A DNA stretch of 64,000 bases from Peronospora farinosa. Its lineage: Eukaryota; Oomycota; Peronosporomycetes; Peronosporales; Peronosporaceae. Positions 43,485-56,809 of the stretch are shown piece after piece. Both the position numbers and the translations under genes were made by a program. Position 1 is the first letter of the stretch, and the number at the start of each line of letters is the position of its first letter. The stretch lies in the NCBI GenBank assembly GCA_947646735.1, contig CANTFK010000347.1, positions 36,626 to 100,625 of the forward strand, in the 5' to 3' direction. Below the pieces are notes generated by a model. It saw only the letters and a list, made by a program, of their open reading frames with translations. It searched no databases and was not told where the DNA came from.

Positions 43485-44343
43485 GTTGTTAACAGTACTG
43501 TGTGGGAGCTGGTTTAGATATCGGAGGCAAATTGCGTTGTGACTTGAAATGAACAAGCAGGTAAGCAGGTTGTGAGTTCTCTCGGAGATCGAGGAAATGG
43601 CGTGAAGAAGCTGTGTCAACTGCCATCACATCAAGCGGGTACTGAGAAAGCTACGTCAACGTTGTAAATTGCACGGTCGACGCTTAAATGTATTAGCATA
43701 GTTACGAAAGTGATGATACAAAAATCAAAGCAAGTTAGAACACAGCCACAGCTTTTCTTCCAACTCTTACACGTGCGAAGCGGTAGTTTGGAGAGGCATT
43801 TTGACTCCGATAATGGTACGGTGACCACGTTCGTCATATCGACGATGACAGCGATGGTGATGGCGGCAAACCGTGTGTTACGCGCGTAGTTGGTGGTGGG
43901 TGGTGGGTATGGTACACGCGTAAACAGCCGTTTGCCTCTTGTATCACCACGTAGCGTTCGACTCATTCATGGCATTCCACCATGCTATATACTACTATCT
44001 TGTCGTATCTCGTGCGGTGTTATGATGGGTTGACGTCGTCAATATCATTCTGTCGATAATCGGATGACACACCTGTAGCATTTTCAGCTGCTATTGACAA
44101 GAACCGTTATGGCCGAAGCAGATGAAATTGTTGAAATTACAAGGAGAATCAAATATCGAGTGACATCACAAACGTTCGATTTGATTTCAATCGTTATAGC
44201 AACTACTTAGCTTGAATAGACGGCATAAGCGAGTCAATAGCCAAGAGCAGTAGAATGTATTTGACGACGAAAACGAAAGCTTTCCAGCATACGATTTTCG
44301 TGTGATCAGGAAAGAGATGAGCTCGTCCCGCTATAAACAGCGC

Positions 44344-44590
44344 TTACCATCCCCATCCTCGGCGCCCGTGTCCGTATCCCCATCCACCGTGTCCCCAACC
44401 ACGGTGTCCCCAGCCACGATGTTCCCAGCCCATTTCCTTTTGGTCGTCATCCTCGTTTCGGTGCATCTGCAGTGGGCTGCATAGCTTCAGTTGCGGTGAC
44501 GTCGGTAAGAGCTTGTAGCGCAGGCGTGTCAGCAGAAATGACGGTCGTGGCAGCAAGTGCAGCAGCGACGGCGAAAGCTGTGAACTTCAT
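44344..44590 (-). pseudogene. Array unit 9, stopped after the linker
   Basis: One inserted base near 44455 (cctcgtttcgg versus cctctttcgg) ends the protein after ADAPKRG at 44447. The Gly/Trp tail (WEHRGWGHRGWGHGGWGYGH) is open in the next frame to 44344. The same lesion occurs in unit 20. Confidence 0.75.
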
Positions 44591-45411
44591 GTTGTTAACA
44601 GTACTGTGTGGGAGCTGGTTTAGATATCGGAGGCAAATTGCGTTGTGAGTTGAAATGAACAAGCAGGTAAGCAGGTTGTGAGTTCTCTCGGAGATCGAGG
44701 AAATGGCGTGAAGAAGCTGTGTCAACTGCCATCACATCAAGCGGGTACTGAGAAAGCTACGTCAACGTTGTAAATTGCACGGTCGACGCCTAAATGTATT
44801 AGCATAGTTACGAAAGTGATGATACAAAAATCAAAGCAAGTTAGAACACAGCCACAGCTTTTCTTCCAACTCTTACACGTGCGAAGCGGTAGTTTGGAGA
44901 GGCATTTTGACTCCGATAATGGTACGGTGACCACGTTCGTCATATCGACGATGACAGCGATGGTGATGGCGGCAAACCGTGTGTTACGCGCGTAGTTGGT
45001 GGTGGGTGGTGGGTATGGTACACGCGTAAACAGCCGTTTGCCTCTTGTATCACCACGTAGCGTTCGACTCATTCATGGCATTCCATCATGCTATATACTA
45101 CTATCTTGTCGTATCTCGTGCGGTGTTATGATGGGTTGACGTCGTCAATATCATTCTGTCGATAATCGGATGACACACCTGTAGCATTTTCAGCTGCAAT
45201 TGACAAGAACCGTTATGGCCGAAGCAGATGAAATTGTTGAAATTACAAGGAGAATCAAATATCGAGTGACATCACAAACGTTCGATTTGATTTCAATCGT
45301 TATAGCAACTACTTCGCTTGAATAGACGGCATAAACGAGTCAATAGCCAAGAGCAGTAGAATGTATTTGACGACGAAAACGAAAGCTTTCCAGCATACGA
45401 TTTTCGTGTGA

Positions 45412-45702
45412 TCAGGAAAGAGTTGAGCTCGTCCAGCTGTTGGCAGCGCTTACCATCCCCGACCACGGTGTCCGTGTCCGTGTCCCCAGCCACCGTGTCC
45501 ATGTCCGTGTCTCACCGCGTCCCCAACCACGATTTTCCCAGCCCATTTCCTTTTGGTCGTCATCCTCTTTCGGTGCATCTGCAGTGGGCTGCATAGCTTC
45601 AGTTGCGGTGACGTCGGTAAGAGCTTGTAGCGCAGGCGTGTCAGCAGAAATGACGGTCGTGGCAGCGAGTGCAGCAGCGACGGCGAAAGCTGTGAACTTC
45701 AT
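45412..45702 (-). pseudogene. Array unit 10, Arg/Thr-frame tail
   Basis: Same lesion as unit 4. Its upstream leader has a private change (cgaagatcgagg versus cggagatcgagg) that is shared with unit 21. Confidence 0.6.
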
Positions 45703-46523
45703 GTTGTTGACAGTACTGTGTGGGAGCTGGTTTAGATATCGGAGGCAAATTGCGTTGTGACTTGAAATGAACAAGCAGGTAAGCAGGTTGTGAGTTCTCT
45801 CGAAGATCGAGGAAATGGCGTGAAGAAGCTGTGTCAACTGCCATCACATCAAGCGGGTACTGAGAAAGCTACGTCAACGTTGTAAATTGCACGGTCGACG
45901 CCTAAATGTATTAGCATAGTTACGAAAGTGATGATACAAAAATCAAAGCAAGTTAGAACACAGCCACAGCTTTTCTTCCAACTCTTACACGTGCGAAGCG
46001 GTAGTTTGGAGAGGCATTTTGACTCCGATAATGGTACGGTGACCACGTTCGTCATATCGACGATGACAGCGATGGTGATGGCGGCAAACCGTGTGTTACG
46101 CGCGTAGTTGGTGGTGGGTGGTGGGTATGGTACACGCGTAAACAGCCGTTTGCCTCTTGTATCACCACGTAGCGTTCGACTCATTCATGGCATTCCACCA
46201 TGCTATATACTACTATCTTGTCGTATCTCGTGCGGTGTTATGATGGGTTGACGTCGTCAATATCATTCTGTCGATAATCGGATGACACACCTGTAGCATT
46301 TTCAGCTGCAATTGACAAGAACCGTTATGGCCGAAGCAGATGAAATTGTTGAAATTACAAGGAGAATCAAATATCGAGTGACATCACAAACGTTCGATTT
46401 GATTTCAATCGTTATAGCAACTACTTCGCTTGAATAGACGGCATAAACGAGTCAATAGCCAAGAGCAGTAGAATGTATTTGACGACGAAAACGAAAGCTT
46501 TCCAGCATACGATTTTCGTGTGA

Positions 46524-46814
46524 TCAGGAAAGAGTTGAGCTCGTCCAGCTGTTGGCAGCGCTTACCATCCCCGACCACGGTGTCCGTGTCCGTGTCCCCA
46601 GCCACCGTGTCCATGTCCGTGTCTCACCGCGTCCCCAACCACGATTTTCCCAGCCCATTTCCTTTTGGTCGTCATCCTCTTTCGGTGCATCTGCAGTGGG
46701 CTGCATAGCTTCGGTTGCGGTGTCGTCAATAAGAGCTTGTAGCGCAGGCGTGTCAGCAGAAATAACGGTCGTGGCAGCGAGTGCAGCAGCGACGGCGAAA
46801 GCTGTGAACTTCAT
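46524..46814 (-). pseudogene. Array unit 11, Arg/Thr-frame tail
   Basis: Same lesion as unit 4. Private variants are LIDDTATE in the linker (others LTDVTATE) and gtagttgacag before the start codon, both shared with unit 22. Confidence 0.6.
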
Positions 46815-47663
46815 GTAGTTGACAGTACTGTGTGGGAGCTGGTTTAGATATCGGAGGCAAATTGCGTTGTGACTTGAAATGAACAAGCAGGTAAGCAGGT
46901 TGTGAGTTCTCTCGGAGATCGAGGAAATGGCGTGAAGAAGCTGTGTTAACTGCCATCACATCAAGCGGGTACTGAGAAAGCTACGTCAACGTTGTAAATT
47001 GCACGGTCGACGCCTAAATGTATTAGCATAGTTACGAAAGTGATGATACAAAAATCAAAGCAAGTTAGAACACAGCCACAGCTTTTCTTCCAACTCTTAC
47101 ACGTGCGAAGCGGTAGTTTGGAGATGAATTTTGACTCCGACAATGGTACGGTGACCACGTTCGTCATATCGACGATGACAGCGATGGTGATGGCGGCAAA
47201 CTTCGTGTTGCGTCGCGTGGTTGGTGGTGGGTGGTGGGTGGTGGGTATGGTACACGCGTAAACAGCCGTTTGCCTCTTGTATCACCACGTAGCGTTCGAC
47301 TCATTCATGGCATTCCATCATGCTATATACTACTATCTTGTCGTATCTCGTGTGGTGTTATGATGGGTTGACGTCGTCAATATCATTCTGTCGATAATCG
47401 GATGACACACCTGTAGCATTTTCAGCTGCTATTGACAAGAACCGTTATGGCCGAAGCAGATGAAATTGTTGAAATTACAAGGAGAATCAAATATCGAGTG
47501 ACATCACAAACGTTCGATTTGATTTCAATCGTTATAGCAACTACTTCGCTTGAATAGACGGCAAGAGCAGTCGAATGTAATTGACGACGAAAACGAAAGC
47601 TTTCCAGCATACTATTTTTGTGTAATCAGGAAAGAGTTGACCTCGTCCAGCTGTTGGCAGCGC

Positions 47664-47930
47664 TTACCATCCCCGACCATGGTGTCCGTGCCCGTGCCCG
47701 TGCCCGTGTTCATGACCATGACCATGTCCATGTCCGTGTCCACCGCGTCCCCAACCACGATTTTCCATACCCATTTCCTTTTGGTCGTCATCCTCTTTCG
47801 GTGCATCTGCAGTGGGCTGCATAGCTTCAGTTGCGGTGACGTCGGTAAGAGCTCGTAGCGCACGCGTGTCAGCAGAAATGACGGTCGTGGCAGCGAGTGC
47901 AGCAGCGACGGCGAAAGCTGTGAACTTCAT
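47664..47930 (-). CDS. Gly/His-rich secreted protein, array unit 12
   Basis: Intact 88-residue HG-type member with RALR and one GHEHG in the tail, ending HHGRGW. It resembles units 2 and 23. Confidence 0.85.
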   Translation of the reverse strand: MKFTAFAVAAALAATTVISADTRALRALTDVTATEAMQPTADAPKEDDDQKEMGMENRGWGRGGHGHGHGHGHEHGHGHGHGHHGRGW

Positions 47931-48771
47931 GTTGTTGACAGTACTGTGTGGGAGCTGGTTTAGATATCGGAGGCAAATTGCGTTGTGACTTGAAATGAAC
48001 AAGCAGGTAAGCAGGTTGTGAGTTCTCTCGGAGATCGAGGAAATGGCGTGAAGAAGCTGTGTCAACTGCCATCACATCAAGCGGGTACTGAGAAAGCTAC
48101 GTCAACGTTGTAAATTGCACGGTCGACGCTTAAATGTATTAGCATAGTTACGAAAGTGATGATACAAAAATCAAAGCAAGTTAGAACACAGCCACAGCTT
48201 TTCTTCCAACTCTTACACGTGCGAAGCGGTAGTTTGGAGAGGCATTTTGACTCCGATAATGGTACGGTGACCACGTTCGTCATATCGACGATGACAGCGA
48301 TGGTGATGGCGGCAAACCGTGTGTTACGCGCGTAGTTGGTGGTGGGTGGTGGGTATGGTACACGCGTAAACAGCCGTTTGCCTCTTGTATCACCACGTAG
48401 CGTTCGACTCATTCATGGCATTCCACCATGCTATATACTACGATCTTGTCGTATCTCGTGCGGTGTTATGATGGGTTGACGTCGTCAATATCATTCTGTC
48501 GATAATCGGATGACACACCTGTAGCATTTTCAGCTGCAATTGACAAGAACCGTTATGGCCGAAGCAGATGAAATTGTTGAAATTACAAGGAGAATCAAAT
48601 ATCGAGTGACATCACAAACGTTCGATTTGATTTCAATCGTTATAGCAACTACTTAGCTTGAATAGACGGCAAGAGCAGTCGAATGTAATTGACGACGAAA
48701 ACGAAAGCTTTCCAGCAAACTGTTTTCGTGTAATCAGGAAAGAGTTGACCTCGTCCAGCTGTTGGCAGCGC

Positions 48772-49029
48772 TTACCATCCCCGACCACGGTGTCCGTGTC
48801 CGTGTCCCCAGCCACCGTGTCCATGTCCGTGTCCGTGTCCACCGCGTCCCCAACCACGATTTTCCATACCCATTTCCTTTTGGTCGTCATCCTCTTTCGG
48901 TGCATCTGCAGTGGGCTGCATAGCTTCAGTTGCGGTGACGTCGGTAAGAGCTCGTAGCGCACGCGTGTCAGCAGAAATGACGGTCGTGGCAGTGAGTGCA
49001 GCAGCGACGGCGAAAGCTGTGAACTTCAT
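48772..49029 (-). CDS. Gly/His-rich secreted protein, array unit 13
   Basis: Intact 85-residue member with RALR. A private AALTATT in the signal peptide is shared with units 14, 24 and 25. Confidence 0.85.
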   Translation of the reverse strand: MKFTAFAVAAALTATTVISADTRALRALTDVTATEAMQPTADAPKEDDDQKEMGMENRGWGRGGHGHGHGHGGWGHGHGHRGRGW

Positions 49030-49739
49030 GTTGTTGACAGTACTGTGTGGGAGCTGGTTTAGATATCGGAGGCAAATTGCGTTGTGACTTGAAATGAACA
49101 AGCAGGTAAGCAGGTTGTGAGTTCTCTCGGAGATCGAGGAAATGGCGTGAAGAAGCTGTGTCAACTGCCATCACATCAAGCGGGTACTGAGAAAGCTACG
49201 TCAACGTTGTAAATTGCACGGTCGACGCTTAAATGTATTAGCATAGTTACGAAAGTGATGATACAAAAATCAAAGCAAGCTAGAACACAGCCACAACTTT
49301 TCTTCCAATTCTTACACGTGCGAAGCGGTATTTTGGAGATGCATTTTGACTCCGACAATGGTACGGTGACCACGTTCGTCATATCGACGATGACAGCGAT
49401 GGTGATGGCGGCAAACTTCGTGTTGCGTCTCGTGGTTGGTGGTGGGTGGTGGGTGGTGGGTATGGTACACGCGTAAACAGCCGTTTGCCTCTTGTATCAC
49501 CACGTAGCGTTCGACTCATTCATGGCATTCCACCATGCTATATACTACGATCTTGTCGTATCTCGTGCGGTGTTATGATGGGTTGACGTCGTCAATATCA
49601 TTCTGTCGATAATCGGATGACACACCTGTAGCATTTTCAGCTGCAATTGACAAGAACCGTTATGGCCGAAGCAGATGAAATTGTTGAAATTACAAGGAGA
49701 ATCAAATATCGAGTGACATCACAAACGTTCGATTTGATT

Positions 49740-50144
49740 TCAATCGTTATAGCAACTACTTAGCTTGAATAGACGGCAAGAGCAGTCGAATGTAATTGAC
49801 GACGAAAACGAAAGCTTTCCAGCAAACTGTTTTCGTGTAATCAGGAAAGAGTTGACCTCGTCCAGCTGTTGGCAGCGCTTACCATCCCCGACCACGGTGT
49901 CCGTGCCCGTGCCCTGTTCATGTCCATGTCCATGACCATGTCCATGTCCGTGTCCACCGCGTCCCCAACCACGATTTTCCATACCCATTTCCTTTTGGTC
50001 GTCATCCTCTTTCGGTGCATCTGCAGTGGGCTGCATAGCTTCAGTTGCGGTGACGTCGGTAAGAGCTCGTAGCGCACGCGTGTCAGCAGAAATGACGGTC
50101 GTGGCAGTGAGTGCAGCAGCGACGGCGAAAGCTGTGAACTTCAT
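49740..50144 (-). pseudogene. Array unit 14, late frameshift into the Asp/Thr frame
   Basis: Signal peptide, RALR and most of the HG run are intact. One base lost near 49917 (gccctgttc versus gcccgtgttc) changes the end to EQGTGTDTVVGDGKRCQQLD and runs on to 49740. It may retain metal-binding character. Confidence 0.6.
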
Positions 50145-50993
50145 GTTGTTGACAGTACTGTGTGGGAGCTGGTTTAAATATCGGAGGCAAATTGCGTTGT
50201 GAGTTGAAATGAACAAGCAGGTAAGCAGGTTGTGAGTTCTCTCGGAGATCGAGGAAATGGCGTGAAGAAGCTGTGTCAACTGCCATCACATCAAGCGGGT
50301 ACTGAGAAAGCTACGTCAACGTTGTAAATTGCACGGTCGACGCTTAAATGTATTAGCATAGTTACGAAAGTGATGATACAAAAATCAAAGCAAGTTAGAA
50401 CACAGCCACAGCTTTTCTTCCAACTCTTACACGTGCGAAGCGGTAGTTTGGAGAGGCATTTTGACTCCGACAATGGTACGGTGACCACGTTCGTCATATC
50501 GACGATGACAGCGATGGTGATGGCGGCAAACTTCGTGTTGCGTCGCGTGGTTGGTGGTGGGTGGTGGGTGGTGGGTATGGTACACGCGTAAACAGCCGTT
50601 TGCCTCTTGTATCACCACGTAGCGTTCGACTCATTCATGGCATTCCATCATGCTATATACTACGATCTTGTCGTATCTCGTGCGGTGTTATGATGGGTTG
50701 ACGTCGTCAATATCATTCTGTCGATAATCGGATGACACACCTGTAGCATTTTCAGCTGCTATTGACAAGAACCGTTATGGCCGAAGCAGATGAAATTGTT
50801 GAAATTACAAGGAGAATCAAATATCGAGTGACATCACAAACGTTCGATTTGATTTCAATCGTTATAGCAACTACTTAGCTTGAATAGACGGCAAGAGCAG
50901 TCGAATGTAATTGACGACGAAAACGAAAGCTTTCCAGCAAACTGTTTTCGTGTAATCAGGAAAGAGTTGACCTCGTCCAGCTGTTGGCAGCGC

Positions 50994-51251
50994 TTACCAT
51001 CCCCGACCACGGTGTCCGTGTCCGTGTCCCCAGCCACCGTGTCCATGTCCGTGTCGTGTCCACCGCGTCCCCAACCACGATGTTCCCATGCCCATTTCCT
51101 TTTGGTCGTCATCCTCTTTCGGTGCATCTGCAGTGGGCTGCATAGCTTCAGTTGCGGTGACGTCGGTAAGAGCTCGTAGCGCACGCGTGTCAGCAGAAAT
51201 GACGGTCGTGGCAGCGAGTGCAGCAGCGACGGCGAAAGCTGTGAACTTCAT
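50994..51251 (-). CDS. Gly/His-rich secreted protein, array unit 15 (internally frame-restored)
   Basis: Two compensating indels replace the usual MENRGWGRGGHG with MGTSWLGTRWTRHG, after which the normal tail HGHGGWGHGHGHRG resumes to the usual stop. The 85-residue product is probably functional in its tail. RALR present. Confidence 0.7.
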   Translation of the reverse strand: MKFTAFAVAAALAATTVISADTRALRALTDVTATEAMQPTADAPKEDDDQKEMGMGTSWLGTRWTRHGHGHGGWGHGHGHRGRGW

Positions 51252-52110
51252 GTTGTTGACAGTACTGTGTGGGAGCTGGTTTAGATATCGGAGGCAAGTT
51301 GCGTTGTGAGTTGAAATGAACAAGCAGGTAAGCAGGTTGTGAGTTCTCTCGGAGATCGAGGAAATGGCGTGAAGAAGCTGTGTCAACTGCCATCACATCA
51401 AGCGGGTACTGAGAAAGCTACGTCAACGTTGTAAATTGCACGGTCGACGCTTAAATGTATTAGCATAGTTACGAAAGTGATGATACAAAAATCAAAGCAA
51501 GTTAGAACACAGCCACAGCTTTTCTTCCAACTCTTACACGTGCGAAGCGGTAGTTTGGAGAGGCATTTTGACTCCGATAATGGTACGGTGACCACGTTCG
51601 TCATATCGACGATGACAGCGATGGTGATGGCGGCAAACCGTGTGTTACGCGCGTAGTTGGTGGTGGGTGGTGGGTATGGTACACGCGTAAACAGCCGTTT
51701 GCCTCTTGTATCACCACGTAGCGTTCGACTCATTCATGGCATTCCATCATGCTATATACTACGATCTTGTCGTATTTTGTGTGTTGTTATGATGGGTTGA
51801 CGTCGTCAATATCATTCTGTCGATAATCGGATGACACACCTGTAGCATTTTCAGCTGCTATTGACAAGAACCGTTATGGCCGAAGCAGATGAAATTGTTG
51901 AAATTACAAGGAGAATCAAATATCGAGTGACATCACAAACGTTCGATTTGATTTCAATCGTTATAGCAACTACTTCGCTTGAATAGACGGCATAAACGAG
52001 TCAATAGCCAAGAGCAGTAGAATGTATTTGACGACGAAAACGAAAGCTTTCCAGCATACTATTTTTGTGTAATCAGGAAAGAGTTGACCTCGTCCAGCTG
52101 TTGGCAGCGC

Positions 52111-52368
52111 TTACCATCCCCGACCACGGTGTCCGTGTCCGTGTCCCCAGCCACCGTGTCCATGTCCGTGTCCGTGTCCACCGCGTCCCCAACCACGATT
52201 TTCCATACCCATTTCCTTTTGGTCGTCATCCTCTTTCGGTGCATCTGCAGTGGGCTGCATAGCTTCAGTTGCGGTGACGTCGGTAAGAGCTCGTAGCGCA
52301 CGCGTGTCAGCAGAAATGACGGTCGTGGCAGCGAGTGCAGCAGCGACGGCGAAAGCTGTGAACTTCAT
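52111..52368 (-). CDS. Gly/His-rich secreted protein, array unit 16
   Basis: Intact 85-residue member with RALR and the tail GGHGHGHGHGGWGHGHGHRG. The protein is identical to units 17 and 18. Confidence 0.85.
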   Translation of the reverse strand: MKFTAFAVAAALAATTVISADTRALRALTDVTATEAMQPTADAPKEDDDQKEMGMENRGWGRGGHGHGHGHGGWGHGHGHRGRGW

Positions 52369-53227
52369 GTTGTTGACAGTACTGTGTGGGAGCTGGTTTA
52401 GATATCGGAGGCAAATTGCGTTGTGAGTTGAAATGAACAAGCAGGTAAGCAGGTTGTGAGTTCTCTCGGAGATCGAGGAAATGGCGTGAAGAAGCTGTGT
52501 CAACTGCCATCACATCAAGCGGGTACTGAGAAAGCTACGTCAACGTTGTAAATTGCACGGTCGACGCTTAAATGTATTAGCATAGTTACGAAAGTGATGA
52601 TACAAAAATCAAAGCAAGTTAGAACACAGCCACAGCTTTTCTTCCAACTCTTACACGTGCGAAGCGGTAGTTTGGAGAGGCATTTTGACTCCGATAATGG
52701 TACGGTGACCACGTTCGTCATATCGACGATGACAGCGATGGTGATGGCGGCAAACCGTGTGTTACGCGCGTAGTTGGTGGTGGGTGGTGGGTATGGTACA
52801 CGCGTAAACAGCCGTTTGCCTCTTGTATCACCACGTAGCGTTCGACTCATTCATGGCATTCCATCATGCTATATACTACTATCTTGTCGTATTTTGTGTG
52901 TTGTTATGATGGGTTGACGTCGTCAATATCATTCTGTCGATAATCGGATGACACACCTGTAGCATTTTCAGCTGCTATTGACAAGAACCGTTATGGCCGA
53001 AGCAGATGAAATTGTTGAAATTACAAGGAGAATCAAATATCGAGTGACATCACAAACGTTCGATTTGATTTCAATCGTTATAGCAACTACTTCGCTTGAA
53101 TAGACGGCATAAACGAGTCAATAGCCAAGAGCAGTAGAATGTATTTGACGACGAAAACGAAAGCTTTCCAGCATACTGTTTTCGTGTAATCAGGAAAGAG
53201 TTGACCTCGTCCAGCTGTTGGCAGCGC

Positions 53228-53485
53228 TTACCATCCCCGACCACGGTGTCCGTGTCCGTGTCCCCAGCCACCGTGTCCATGTCCGTGTCCGTGTCCACCG
53301 CGTCCCCAACCACGATTTTCCATACCCATTTCCTTTTGGTCGTCATCCTCTTTCGGTGCATCTGCAGTGGGCTGCATAGCTTCAGTTGCGGTGACGTCGG
53401 TAAGAGCTCGTAGCGCACGCGTGTCAGCAGAAATGACGGTCGTGGCAGCGAGTGCAGCAGCGACGGCGAAAGCTGTGAACTTCAT
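53228..53485 (-). CDS. Gly/His-rich secreted protein, array unit 17
   Basis: Intact and protein-identical to units 16 and 18, each 1117 bp apart. This suggests very recent duplication or conversion. Confidence 0.85.
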   Translation of the reverse strand: MKFTAFAVAAALAATTVISADTRALRALTDVTATEAMQPTADAPKEDDDQKEMGMENRGWGRGGHGHGHGHGGWGHGHGHRGRGW

Positions 53486-54344
53486 GTTGTTAACAGTACT
53501 GTGTGGGAGCTGGTTTAGATATCGGAGGCAAATTGCGTTGTGAGTTGAAATGAACAAGCAGGTAAGCAGGTTGTGAGTTCTCTCGGAGATCGAGGAAATG
53601 GCGTGAAGAAGCTGTGTCAACTGCCATCACATCAAGCGGGTACTGAGAAAGCTACGTCAACGTTGTAAATTGCACGGTCGACGCTTAAATGTATTAGCAT
53701 AGTTACGAAAGTGATGATACAAAAATCAAAGCAAGTTAGAACACAGCCACAGCTTTTCTTCCAACTCTTACACGTGCGAAGCGGTAGTTTGGAGAGGCAT
53801 TTTGACTCCGATAATGGTACGGTGACCACGTTCGTCATATCGACGATGACAGCGATGGTGATGGCGGCAAACCGTGTGTTACGCGCGTAGTTGGTGGTGG
53901 GTGGTGGGTATGGTACACGCGTAAACAGCCGTTTGCCTCTTGTATCACCACGTAGCGTTCGACTCATTCATGGCATTCCATCATGCTATATACTACTATC
54001 TTGTCGTATTTTGTGTGTTGTTATGATGGGTTGACGTCGTCAATATCATTCTGTCGATAATCGGATGACACACCTGTAGCATTTTCAGCTGCTATTGACA
54101 AGAACCGTTATGGCCGAAGCAGATGAAATTGTTGAAATTACAAGGAGAATCAAATATCGAGTGACATCACAAACGTTCGATTTGATTTCAATCGTTATAG
54201 CAACTACTTCGCTTGAATAGACGGCATAAACGAGTCAATAGCCAAGAGCAGTAGAATGTATTTGACGACGAAAACGAAAGCTTTCCAGCATACTATTTTT
54301 GTGTAATCAGGAAAGAGTTGACCTCGTCCAGCTGTTGGCAGCGC

Positions 54345-54602
54345 TTACCATCCCCGACCACGGTGTCCGTGTCCGTGTCCCCAGCCACCGTGTCCATGTC
54401 CGTGTCCGTGTCCACCGCGTCCCCAACCACGATTTTCCATACCCATTTCCTTTTGGTCGTCATCCTCTTTCGGTGCATCTGCAGTGGGCTGCATAGCTTC
54501 AGTTGCGGTGACGTCGGTAAGAGCTCGTAGCGCACGCGTGTCAGCAGAAATGACGGTCGTGGCAGCGAGTGCAGCAGCGACGGCGAAAGCTGTGAACTTC
54601 AT
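54345..54602 (-). CDS. Gly/His-rich secreted protein, array unit 18
   Basis: Intact and protein-identical to units 16 and 17. RALR present. Confidence 0.85.
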   Translation of the reverse strand: MKFTAFAVAAALAATTVISADTRALRALTDVTATEAMQPTADAPKEDDDQKEMGMENRGWGRGGHGHGHGHGGWGHGHGHRGRGW

Positions 54603-55443
54603 GTTGTTGACAGTACTGTGTGGGAGCTGGTTTAGATATCGGAGGCAAATTGCGTTGTGACTTGAAATGAACAAGCAGGTAAGCAGGTTGTGAGTTCTCT
54701 CGGAGATCGAGGAAATGGCGTGAAGAAGCTGTGTCAACTGCCATCACATCAAGCGGGTACTGAGAAAGCTACGTCAACGTTGTAAATTGCACGGTCGACG
54801 CTTAAATGTATTAGCATAGTTACGAAAGTGATGATACAAAAATCAAAGCAAGTTAGAACACAGCCACAGCTTTTCTTCCAACTCTTACACGTGCGAAGCG
54901 GTAGTTTGGAGAGGCATTTTGACTCCGATAATGGTACGGTGACCACGTTCGTCATATCGACGATGACAGCGATGGTGATGGCGGCAAACCGTGTGTTACG
55001 CGCGTAGTTGGTGGTGGGTGGTGGGTATGGTACACGCGTAAACAGCCGTTTGCCTCTTGTATCACCACGTAGCGTTCGACTCATTCATGGCATTCCATCA
55101 TGCTATATACTACTATCTTGTCGTATTTTGTGTGTTGTTATGATGGGTTGACGTCGTCAATATCATTCTGTCGATAATCGGATGACAACCTGTAGCATTT
55201 TCAGCTGCTATTGACAAGAACCGTTATGGCCGAAGCAGATGAAATTGTTGAAATTACAAGGAGAATCAAATATCGAGTGACATCACAAACGTTCGATTTG
55301 ATTTCAATCGTTATAGCAACTACTTAGCTTGAATAGACGGGCAAGAGCAGTCGAATGTAATTGACGACGAAAACGAAAGCTTTCCAGCAAACTGTTTTCG
55401 TGTAATCAGGAAAGAGTTGACCTCGTCCAGCTGTTGGCAGCGC

Positions 55444-55701
55444 TTACCATCCCCGACCACGGTGTCCGTGTCCGTGTCCCCAGCCACCGTGTCCATGTCC
55501 GTGTCCGTGTCCACCGCGTCCCCAACCACGATGTTCCCAGCCCATTTCCTTTTGGTCGTCATCCTCGTTTGGTGCATCTGCAGTGGGCTGCATAGCTTCA
55601 GTTGCGGTGACGTCGGTAAGAGCTTGTAGCGCACGCGTGTCAGCAGAAATGACGGTCGTGGCAGCGAGTGCAGCAGCGACGGCGAAAGCTGTGAACTTCA
55701 T
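55444..55701 (-). CDS. Gly/His-rich secreted protein, array unit 19
   Basis: Intact hybrid member. The linker APNEDDDQKEMGWEHRGWG is of the unit 0/unit 5 type and is followed by a GGHGHGHG tail of the HG type. RALQ present. Confidence 0.85.
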   Translation of the reverse strand: MKFTAFAVAAALAATTVISADTRALQALTDVTATEAMQPTADAPNEDDDQKEMGWEHRGWGRGGHGHGHGHGGWGHGHGHRGRGW

Positions 55702-56550
55702 GTTGTTAACAGTACTGTGTGGGAGCTGGTTTAGATATCGGAGGCAAGTTGCGTTGTGAGTTGAAATGAACAAGCAGGTAAGCAGGTTGTGAGTTCTCTC
55801 GGAGATCGAGGAAATGGCGTGAAGAAGCTGTGTCAACTGCCATCACATCAAGCTGGTACTGAGAAAGCTACGTCAACGTTGTAAATTGCACGGTCGACGC
55901 TTAAATGTATTAGCATAGTTACGAAAGTGATGATACAAAAATCAAAGCAAGTTAGAACACAGCCACAGCTTTTCTTCCAACTCTTACACGTGCGAAGCGG
56001 TAGTTTGGAGAGGCATTTTGACTCCGATAATGGTACGGTGACCACGTTCGTCATATCGACGATGACAGCGATGGTGATGGCGGCAAACCGTGTGTTACGC
56101 GCGTAGTTGGTGGTGGGTGGTGGGTATGGTACACGCGTAAACAGCCGTTTGCCTCTTGTATCACCACGTAGCGTTCGACTCATTCAATGGCATTCCACCA
56201 TGCTATATACTACGATCTTGTCGTATCTCGTGCGGTGTTATGATGGGTTGACGTCGTCAATATCATTCTGTCGATAATCGGATGATACACCAGTAGCATT
56301 TTCAGCTGCAATTGACAAGAACCGTTATGGCCGAAGCAGATGAAATTGTTGAAATTACAAGGAGAATCAAATATCGAGTGACATCACAAACGTTCGATTT
56401 GATTTCAATCGTTATAGCAACTACTTAGCTTGAATAGACGGCAAGGGCCAAGAGCAGTCGAATGTAATTGACGACGAAAACGAAAGCTTTCCAGCAAACT
56501 GTTTTCGTGTAATCAGGAAAGAGTTGACCTCGTCCAGCTGTTGGCAGCGC

Positions 56551-56809
56551 TTACCATCCCCGACCACGGTGTCCGTGTCCGTGTCCCCAGCCACCGTGTC
56601 CATGTCCGTGTCCGTGTCCACCGCGTCCCCAACCACGATGTTCCCAGCCCATTTCCTTTTGGTCGTCATCCTCGTTTCGGTGCATCTGCAGTGGGCTGCA
56701 TAGCTTCAGTTGCGGTGACGTCGGTAAGAGCTCGTAGCGCACGCGTGTCAGCAGAAATGACGGTCGTGGCAGCGAGTGCAGCAGCGACGGCGAAAGCTGT
56801 GAACTTCAT
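56551..56809 (-). pseudogene. Array unit 20, stopped after the linker
   Basis: The same one-base insertion as unit 9 gives ADAPKRG and a stop at 56666. The HG tail is open in another frame to 56551. RALR present. Confidence 0.75.
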
